This document shows positions 33,111-38,799 of a stretch of DNA of 38,799 nt, one piece after another (position 1 is the first letter of the stretch; the number at the start of each line of letters is the position of its first letter). A model generated the notes under the pieces. That model ran no database searches. It was not told where the DNA came from and saw only the letters and a program-made list of their open reading frames with translations. Origin of the DNA: Streptomyces sp. YS415 (GTDB lineage: Bacteria; Actinomycetota; Actinomycetes; Streptomycetales; Streptomycetaceae); the NCBI RefSeq assembly GCF_023544665.1, contig NZ_JAMJFL010000044.1, positions 1-38,799 on the forward strand, written 5' to 3'. Both the position numbers and the translations under genes were made by a program.

Positions 33111-36100
33111 TCATCGCAGGCCGTACGCCCGGATGATCTCGTTCTCGACGCTGTAGCCGCTGTCCGTCGCGGCGCTCGCGCGGACCGACACGAAGCCGCC
33201 GGGCTTCTTCGCCGTCCTGAACTCACCCGTCCAGGCACCCCCGGCGCCCCGGGTCAGGGTCACCTTCTGCCAGGTGGCGCCGTCGTCGTAGGAGACGTCC
33301 AGCCTCACCTCGGTGACGCTGCCCGGCACCGTGCCGCCGTCCATGGACACCGGTTCGAGCGTGATCCGTTGGGTGGCGTGGGCCTTCACGTCGCCGTGCA
33401 GGTCGGTCTCCAGCCCGTAGTCCAGGTTGAGCACCGAGAACCGCTCGAAGCGGTCCGAGTCGACGGTGTCGGACATGAACCTCCACTCGGTGCGGGTGCG
33501 CGTCGACAGCCGGAAGACGTCGCCGGGCCGCTCCACGTCGAGGACCGCGCGGTAGGGCAGGTGGCCCGCCGGGACCTCCACCCACTGCATGTCCCCGCCG
33601 ACCGGGTTGTCGTGGATCAGCGTGTCGCCCTGGAAGACCCGCAGGTGGGACGGGGTCTCACCCCACGGCAGGAAGCCACCGAGCCGCATGTTGTCGCTGG
33701 CGGACGCCCACGCCTGCACGTTCCAGGTCATGTAGTTCTGCCAGCGGGAGTTGTAGACGCCGAAGGACTCGCCCTGGCCCGGCCGGATCACCGGAGCGAA
33801 CCAGTCGTGCCGGGTGGTGCTGCCCTTGGTGTACGTGTTGTCGCCCGACACCATCACCCAGGGCAGGTCTCCGTCGATGCCCTGTGCGTGGAACTCCCGC
33901 CACACCTGGCCCGGGGTAACCCACTCGGTGCGGGTGCCCGGGTGCCATTCGCGCTCGGGGAGGTTGAACGACGGGTCGAGGGTGAAGTCGGAGCGGTAGC
34001 CCTCCGCCGGCCCGCCGTCGGTGGCGGAGTAGTAGCGGGCCTCGATCCGGGCCAGGTCGTCCTTGGCCGGCTTGTAGACCAGGGCGCGGTCCGGCACCCG
34101 GCCGGGGTAGTCCCGGGTCAGGTCGTAGACGTAAGGGGTGTACTCGGTCTGCTTGACGGTCAGTCTGCCGCTGCCCGCCTCCGCCAGCGCGATGAGGGCT
34201 CTGCCCTGGTCGCGGTGGACCGAGGCGACCGGGATGCTCGACTCGCCGACGTACTCCAGCAGGCCGCCGACACCGTCGTTGACCACGATCAGCGCCTTCG
34301 CGCCGGCCGCGGCCGCGGCCTCGGCGCGCTCCTGCGGCGAGACCTCGTCGCTGCGCTCGACGACGACGAGCTTGCCCTCGGCGCTGACCTTCTCGTAGTC
34401 GGCCGGCGCGCCGTCGCCCGCGTGGACCGCGTCCAGCCGGTCCGTGGCGGTGCCCACGGGGCTGCCCTGCTGCACCAGCGTCTCGAAGTGCCTGCGGCCG
34501 CCCGGCGTGCTCAGGCCGAGCATCGGCTCGCCCTTGCGCCAGCGGGTGATCAGCGTGAACTCGCCCTGCTTCATCGCCTCCGTGGGGGCGACGTAGACGT
34601 CGTCGTAGGTCGGCGGCAGGAGGTAACCGCCGCGGAAGTCCAGGAACGGGTCGTGGCCGTCGTAGTGGACGTTGAAGTCGACCTTCCGCTGGCGGTCCTC
34701 GGTGCGCTGGGGCGCCTCCGTCTGCAGCAGGTGCGCCTTGCTCGCGTCGAGCACCACGTCCGCGGAGCCGTCCTTCAGCACGGTCTCCGGGTCGACCAGG
34801 ACCGCCAGACCCGAGCGGTCGGGCTGCTCACCGGTCACCGGGAGATGCGCCGCGACGGTGTACCGGCCGGGTGCCATGCGCATCGTCGCCGAGCCGTCGA
34901 CGTCGATCGTCCACGGCCACAGGTCGCCCGCCAGATTGATCGTGACCTGACCGGAGGCGGGCTTGCCGTCCCGGCCGACCAGCTTGATGTTCAGGTCGTA
35001 GCGCTCCTCCTCCTTCAGCAGTGCCACGGAGGTACGGGCCACCGGCTGTCCGGTCGCCGCGTCGGTGGCCGTCACATGGCCGACGTGCCGGCCGGCCGGC
35101 GCGGCCTGCGGGTCCCCGGTCACCGGGACGGTCGCCGTGCCGCCCGCCGGGACGGTCACCGTGCGAGCGCCCAGCGTGAACGGGCCGCCCTCGTCCGTCG
35201 CCGCCAGCTCCAGCGTGACGTCGGCGGAGCCGGTGTTGGTGTAGGTCAGGTCCTTGGTGACGGGTACGTCGCTCGGCTGGTGCGGCCAGGTGTGGTTGCC
35301 GAAGAACAGCGACCCGGTGCCGCGGACCGTGGCGCGCGCGGCGGCGGCCACGTCGAGACGGCCGGTGCCGACCTCGTACGGCGAGTAGCCCTCGGCCAGG
35401 CCCTTCGCGGTGCTCATCAGGTGCTCCTTGAGCTGAGCGCCGGTCAGGTCCGGGTGCTGCTGGGCCAGGAGTGCCGCCGCGCCCGCCACGTGCGGGGTGG
35501 CCATCGAGGTGCCGCTGATGGTGCGGTACAGGCCGTCGCCGCCGTCGGTCATCTCCTGCGAGCGGGCCGCGGTGATGTCCACGCCGGGCGCCGCTATGTC
35601 CGGCTTCATCCCGCCGGACCCGGCGAGCGGGCCGGTGCTGGAGAAGTGCGCGAGCCGGTCCTCCTTGTCGGTGGCGGCCACGGTCAGCGCGGAGGCCGCC
35701 GCGCCCGGGGCGGAGACGGTCTCCGGGCCCGCGTTGCCGGCGGCGACGACGAACAGGGTGCCGTACTGCTCGGACAGCGCGTCGACCGTCTGCGACATCG
35801 GGTCGCTGCCATCGGTCGGATAGGAGTTGCCGAGGCTCATGTTGACGACGTCCGCACCGGACTCGGCGGCCCACTGCATGCCGGCCATGACCCAGGAGTC
35901 CTGGCCGTAGCCCTCCTCGCCGCCGAGCACCTTGCCGACGACGAGGTCCGCGTCGGGGGCGACGCCCTTGTGGTCGCCGCCGGAGGCGGCACCCGAGCCG
36001 ACGATGGTCCCGGCCACATGGGTGCCGTGTCCGTTGACGTCGGTGACGGTCTCCCCCGGCACGAAGCTGGCGGTGTCGTCGATCAGGCCGTCGAAGTCGG

Positions 36101-36845
36101 GGTGACCGGCGTCGATGCCGGTGTCGAGCACGGCGACCTTGACGCCCTTGCCGGTGTATCCGGCGGCCCAGGCCTCGGGGGCGCCGATCAGCGGCACGCT
36201 CTCCTTCAGGTTGGCCTCCACCCGGCCGTCGAGCCACAGCTTGGCCACGCCCGCGCCCAACTCCTCGCCGTCACGCGGCGCGACGGTCTTCCAGAAGGTG
36301 CGGGCCCGCCCCTTCTCGGCCTTGAGCGCGGCCCCGCCGATGCCCTTGAGCTCGCGGGTCAGCTTGCTGCCGCGCGGAGCCGTCGGCTCCACGGCGGCAC
36401 GGGACTTGGCGGGGGCGTACGTCGCGATGAGCGGCACCGAGGGCGACTTGGCGTCGTCGTAGCCCATCTCGATCAGGTCGGTGACGTTGAACAGCCGCCG
36501 GTCGAGCGTGCCCGCGCCGAGCAGCGCCGCGGCCTCGTCCGGGATGACGAAGATGTCACCGCCGGTCTGCTGGAACCGCACACCTCCGGTCGCGTTGTCC
36601 GGCCGGTCGACATCGGCGCTCTGTTTGCCGTCGGCCGTGGTGGTGACCGTGACCACGTCACCGGTGATCAGGGTGACCCGGTGGGTCGCCGTGGCCTCGG
36701 CGGGGACGGCGGGCCTGGTCGGGGCGGCTTGTGCGGGCGCCTGCAGAAGGGCGAGCCCCGACGCCAGCAGGGGCACCGCGGTGGCCGCCGCGATCAGCTG
36801 CCGGCGCCTGCGCCGGGAGGCGGAAGCTTCAGAGGGGGTGTGCAT
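33111..36845 (-). CDS. large secreted subtilisin-like S8 protease with PA-type insertion
   Basis: A 1244-residue exported protease. An N-terminal signal (SRRRRRQLIAAATAVPLLASG, possibly Tat-like) ends near QAPAQAA. A propeptide region of about 170 residues precedes the catalytic domain, with Asp241 in VAVLDTGID, His273 in NGHGTHVAGT, Asn371 in AAGNAGP and Ser447 in ISGTSMATPHVAGAAAL. Beta-sandwich domains follow (about 505-620; DLTYTNTGSADVTLELAAT). A protease-associated-like domain (about 820-905; KLVVVERSDEVSPQERAEAAAAAGAKALIVV) and a C-terminal fibronectin-like or jelly-roll part complete it. It is likely an extracellular scavenging or developmental protease. ATG at 36845 lies six bases after TAGACC, suggesting a leaderless start. 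Confidence 0.95.
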   Translation of the reverse strand: MHTPSEASASRRRRRQLIAAATAVPLLASGLALLQAPAQAAPTRPAVPAEATATHRVTLITGDVVTVTTTADGKQSADVDRPDNATGGVRFQQTGGDIFVIPDEAAALLGAGTLDRRLFNVTDLIEMGYDDAKSPSVPLIATYAPAKSRAAVEPTAPRGSKLTRELKGIGGAALKAEKGRARTFWKTVAPRDGEELGAGVAKLWLDGRVEANLKESVPLIGAPEAWAAGYTGKGVKVAVLDTGIDAGHPDFDGLIDDTASFVPGETVTDVNGHGTHVAGTIVGSGAASGGDHKGVAPDADLVVGKVLGGEEGYGQDSWVMAGMQWAAESGADVVNMSLGNSYPTDGSDPMSQTVDALSEQYGTLFVVAAGNAGPETVSAPGAAASALTVAATDKEDRLAHFSSTGPLAGSGGMKPDIAAPGVDITAARSQEMTDGGDGLYRTISGTSMATPHVAGAAALLAQQHPDLTGAQLKEHLMSTAKGLAEGYSPYEVGTGRLDVAAAARATVRGTGSLFFGNHTWPHQPSDVPVTKDLTYTNTGSADVTLELAATDEGGPFTLGARTVTVPAGGTATVPVTGDPQAAPAGRHVGHVTATDAATGQPVARTSVALLKEEERYDLNIKLVGRDGKPASGQVTINLAGDLWPWTIDVDGSATMRMAPGRYTVAAHLPVTGEQPDRSGLAVLVDPETVLKDGSADVVLDASKAHLLQTEAPQRTEDRQRKVDFNVHYDGHDPFLDFRGGYLLPPTYDDVYVAPTEAMKQGEFTLITRWRKGEPMLGLSTPGGRRHFETLVQQGSPVGTATDRLDAVHAGDGAPADYEKVSAEGKLVVVERSDEVSPQERAEAAAAAGAKALIVVNDGVGGLLEYVGESSIPVASVHRDQGRALIALAEAGSGRLTVKQTEYTPYVYDLTRDYPGRVPDRALVYKPAKDDLARIEARYYSATDGGPAEGYRSDFTLDPSFNLPEREWHPGTRTEWVTPGQVWREFHAQGIDGDLPWVMVSGDNTYTKGSTTRHDWFAPVIRPGQGESFGVYNSRWQNYMTWNVQAWASASDNMRLGGFLPWGETPSHLRVFQGDTLIHDNPVGGDMQWVEVPAGHLPYRAVLDVERPGDVFRLSTRTRTEWRFMSDTVDSDRFERFSVLNLDYGLETDLHGDVKAHATQRITLEPVSMDGGTVPGSVTEVRLDVSYDDGATWQKVTLTRGAGGAWTGEFRTAKKPGGFVSVRASAATDSGYSVENEIIRAYGLR

Positions 36846-36881
36846 GCCATGGGTCTACCGGCCGGTGAACACCCTGGTGAA
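36846..36881 (-). promoter_or_regulatory. promoter of the large S8 protease with TTCACC repeats
   Basis: On the minus strand TTCACC (36881..36876), an 18-base spacer and TAGACC (36857..36852) precede the ATG by six bases, fitting a leaderless promoter. A second TTCACC (36869..36864) lies 12 bases downstream of the first and a third partial copy sits near 36925, a possible regulator array. Confidence 0.45.
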
Positions 36882-36961
36882 GGCCTCATGGCGGCAAGTC
36901 CTCGCCATGGCAAGGGATTGCCAGCCGTGAACCCGGCATTGCGGGCGACGGGGCATGGAAA

Positions 36962-36992
36962 AGGCCGCATCGGATGTCTCCCGATGCGGCCT
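36962..36992 (-). terminator. tRNA-Pro terminator
   Basis: AGGCCGCATCGG (36962-36973) and CCGATGCGGCCT (36981-36992) form a perfect 12-bp stem with a 7-base loop. On the minus strand it is followed by TTTTCC, a factor-independent terminator 22 bases beyond the tRNA. Confidence 0.9.
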
Positions 36993-37014
36993 GTTGCCGT
37001 ACGACTCCTTCGAG

Positions 37015-37088
<74 letters not shown>

Positions 37089-37094
37089 GTGCCC

Positions 37095-37130
37095 CTCGCG
37101 TCAAGCCGCGAGACACGCAGGTGAACCTTA
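37095..37130 (-). promoter_or_regulatory. tRNA-Pro promoter -10 and 5' precursor hairpin
   Basis: On the minus strand TAAGGT (37130..37125) is a plausible -10. Downstream, CTCGCG-N6-CGCGAG (37095-37112) forms a hairpin ending six bases before the mature tRNA 5' end, a likely RNase P leader structure. No clear -35 was identified. Confidence 0.4.
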
Positions 37131-37179
37131 CCGCACGCGGCCGGATGCTTCCGGCTGCGGCAACGGCTTGGAGTACGGC

Positions 37180-38259
37180 TCACTCCCCCGGGGGCGCTCC
37201 CTCGTACGCCCCGCGCAGCACCTGGAGTACCCCGTCCGTCGTCACCGGGCGCGGGTTGACGGTCGCCTCGCCCGCGGCCTGGGCGGCGGCCCGCGCCAAG
37301 TCGGTCTCGGCCAGGCCGAGTTCGGCCAGGGAGCGGGGGGCGCCCAGGCGCCGGGGCAGCTCCCACAGGGCGCGCGGGGCGTCGTCCGTGCGGAGGGCCC
37401 GGGCCACGGCAGCGGCGGCCCCGGGGGCCGCGGGCGCGTTGTGCGCGAGGACGTGCGGCAGCACCAGCGTGTGCGTCTCGGCGTGCGGCAGGCCGAAGGA
37501 GCCGCCGAGGACATGGCACAGCTTGTGGTGCAGGCCCATGGTGGCGGCGCCCAGGCTGGTCCCGCACAGCCAGGCGCCGTGCAGGGCGCGCCCGCGGGCC
37601 TCGACCGACCCGGGGTCAGCGGCCACCTCGGGCAGGGCCGCGGCCATCACCCGGATGCCCTCCTCGGCCGTCAGCCGGGTCAGCGGCGAGGCGTCCGGCG
37701 CGTACAGGGCCTCGACGGCGTGCGCGATGGCGTTGACGCCGCTGGCCACGGAGAGCGGGACCGGCAGGGAGAGGGTCAGTTCGGGGTCGTAGACGACACT
37801 GCGCGGCTGTACGACGGGGTCGCGGCCGGTGCGTTTGACGCCGTGCTCGGTCAGGCCCCAGACGGGAGTCATCTCCGAGCCGGAGTAGGTGGACGGCACC
37901 GCGATCAGGGGCAGGCCGGTGCGCAGGGCGACGGCTTTGCCGAGGCCGATGGAGGAGCCGCCGCCGACGGCGACACATCCGTCGGCGTTCGCCGCGCGCG
38001 CCGCCGCGACGGCCCGGGCCGCCACCTCGACGGGCACATGCCTTCGCGCCTCGGGGTGCACCGCGACGCAGAGCGGGCCGAGGGAGTCCGCGACGGCCCG
38101 CGCGGTGTCGGCGCCGCGCGGGCCCGAGAGCACCAGCAGCCGTCGCAGGCCGAGCCGCCGGGCCTCCTCGGCGGTCGCGGTGACGGCGGCGCCCGCTAGC
38201 AGCACGATCCGCACGGGCACGGACTCGTGGGTGAAGGAGAGGGGGTCCTGGTCGTTCAC
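37180..38259 (-). CDS. maleylacetate reductase-like iron-containing alcohol dehydrogenase
   Basis: A 359-residue member of the group III metal-dependent alcohol dehydrogenases, closest by eye to maleylacetate reductase. The nucleotide-binding segment reads DGCVAVGGGSSIGLGKAVAL and is followed by AVPSTYSGSEMTPVWGLTE. The metal/active-site region is MNAIAHAVEALYA-like (GVNAIAHAVEALYA), LHHKLCHVLGGSFGLPHAETHTLVLPH. Maleylacetate reductase converts maleylacetate to 3-oxoadipate in the hydroxyquinol branch of aromatic breakdown. No ring-cleavage dioxygenase is adjacent, so the substrate is unconfirmed. GTG at 38259 has AGGAG five bases upstream. It is divergent from the cupin gene. Confidence 0.9.
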   Translation of the reverse strand: MNDQDPLSFTHESVPVRIVLLAGAAVTATAEEARRLGLRRLLVLSGPRGADTARAVADSLGPLCVAVHPEARRHVPVEVAARAVAAARAANADGCVAVGGGSSIGLGKAVALRTGLPLIAVPSTYSGSEMTPVWGLTEHGVKRTGRDPVVQPRSVVYDPELTLSLPVPLSVASGVNAIAHAVEALYAPDASPLTRLTAEEGIRVMAAALPEVAADPGSVEARGRALHGAWLCGTSLGAATMGLHHKLCHVLGGSFGLPHAETHTLVLPHVLAHNAPAAPGAAAAVARALRTDDAPRALWELPRRLGAPRSLAELGLAETDLARAAAQAAGEATVNPRPVTTDGVLQVLRGAYEGAPPGE

Positions 38260-38369
38260 GATCACTCCTGTTCCGATCGTCGTCCGCCGCCGTCGGCCGC
38301 GACGAAGTGTCCTCCTGGCCGGGTGGATACCGCACAGTCTGTCGACGGCGCTGATCCACTCCGGCTGGT

Positions 38370-38375
38370 TAAGGT
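38370..38375 (+). promoter_or_regulatory. leaderless -10 of the cupin gene
   Basis: TAAGGT lies six bases before the cupin ATG, the spacing of leaderless streptomycete mRNAs, and no RBS is present. The surrounding 122-bp gap to the dehydrogenase gene shows no other clear element. Confidence 0.4.
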
Positions 38376-38381
38376 CCTGGC

Positions 38382-38726
38382 ATGAACCACAGTTTCGTCG
38401 TCCACGTCCCCGACGCCGCGCTCGAACCCGAGCCACTCGCGCACGAGCAGATCGTCTCCGGCACGCCCGTGGTGACCGGGAAGGTGCTCTGGGAATCGGC
38501 GGACGGCCGGCAGCTCCGGGGAATCTGGCAGATCACCCCGGGCGTGGTCACCGACACCGAGGCGGACGAGCTGTTCGTGGTGATCAGCGGCTCGGCCACC
38601 ATCGAGGTCGAGGACGGGCCGACGCTGACGGTGGGCCCGGGCGACATGGCGGTGCTGCGCGCGGGCGACCGTACGACCTGGACGGTGCACGAGACGCTGC
38701 GCAAGGCGTACGCGATCAATCTGTGA
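38382..38726 (+). CDS. small single-domain cupin protein
   Basis: The 114-residue protein is a single cupin barrel of the DUF861 type: GIWQITPGVVTDTEADELFVVISGSATIEVEDG is cupin motif 1 and VGPGDMAVLRAGDRTTWTVHETLRKAYAI is motif 2. The first motif has Asp/Glu but few histidines, so metal binding is uncertain. Such proteins may bind small acids such as ureidoglycolate-like ligands; the ligand here is unknown. ATG at 38382 is probably leaderless. The 3' end overlaps that of a minus-strand gene by 11 bases. Confidence 0.9.
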   Translation: MNHSFVVHVPDAALEPEPLAHEQIVSGTPVVTGKVLWESADGRQLRGIWQITPGVVTDTEADELFVVISGSATIEVEDGPTLTVGPGDMAVLRAGDRTTWTVHETLRKAYAINL

Positions 38727-38799
38727 GCGGCGGGGCCGTGGTGCCCCGGATCTCCAGCGCGGGCGCGGCGAGATGGACGCGGCCCGGTTCCCCGGGCCG
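38716..38799 (-). CDS. 3' end of a probable LacI-family regulator, cut by the right edge
   Basis: The minus strand from the window end to TGA at 38718..38716 encodes 27 residues, the last 20 being HLAAPALEIRGTTAPPLTD preceded by V. This matches the typical LacI/PurR-family C-terminus (L-x-x-x-L-x-x-R-x-S/T-T-A-P-P). Only the tail is visible, so family assignment is tentative. It overlaps the cupin gene's 3' end tail-to-tail. Confidence 0.55.
   Translation of the reverse strand, partial: RPGEPGRVHLAAPALEIRGTTAPPLTD

Overview
The window is very GC-rich, with high-GC third codon positions, many GTG starts, leaderless promoters and Tat signal peptides. All of this points to a Streptomyces chromosome. 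From memory of S. coelicolor, three landmarks fall in the same neighbourhood and order as SCO6998-SCO7008: a CYP158A P450, a monomeric isocitrate dehydrogenase and a SoxR-controlled ABC exporter. I infer a syntenic chromosomal-arm segment; no alignment was run. No phage, IS or CRISPR structure was seen.

Layout. 1-1546 (minus): aspartate decarboxylase panD, a small GNAT protein and an Asp/Glu-racemase-like protein, leading into a gene cut by the left edge. 1717-10970: a diacylglycerol-kinase-like lipid kinase, a Tat-exported GH2 beta-galactosidase with a LamG-like insertion, an ABC exporter whose promoter contains a complete SoxR box, a flippase-like membrane protein and a crotonase. 11235-16866: an MscS channel, an M1 metallopeptidase, the isocitrate dehydrogenase with a strong terminator, and a small Tat-exported protein. 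16960-19593: DinB-like protein, N-formylglutamate amidohydrolase and the CYP158A-type P450.

19595-24864 is the most intriguing block. An ECF-type sigma factor is translationally coupled to a small acidic/beta-rich protein. Just upstream lies a cytoplasmic subtilisin-like protease, and a helical-repeat CHAT (caspase-like) protease is divergent to it. Two intracellular proteases around a sigma factor suggest a proteolytically switched transcriptional or conflict system, reminiscent of the TPR-CHAT / sigma-inhibitor logic of type III-E CRISPR, but without CRISPR.

25156-29047: a large ATPase-LuxR regulator divergent from a metzincin protease without a signal peptide, and a convergent membrane-anchored DUF3152 metzincin. 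29187-31911: a tightly overlapped response regulator / histidine kinase / GerMN-like lipoprotein operon resembling a shortened mtrA-mtrB-lpqB. 31981-36845: a TrmB/LuxR-like regulator downstream of a 1244-residue secreted subtilisin-like protease. 37015-38799: tRNA-Pro(GGG) with terminator, a maleylacetate-reductase-like dehydrogenase, a cupin, and the 3' end of a probable LacI-family regulator.

Six different peptidases lie within about 25 kb, most beside dedicated regulators. Functions rest on motifs read by eye. Start sites were chosen from RBS, overlap, leaderless -10 and GC3 arguments and are less certain than the reading frames.
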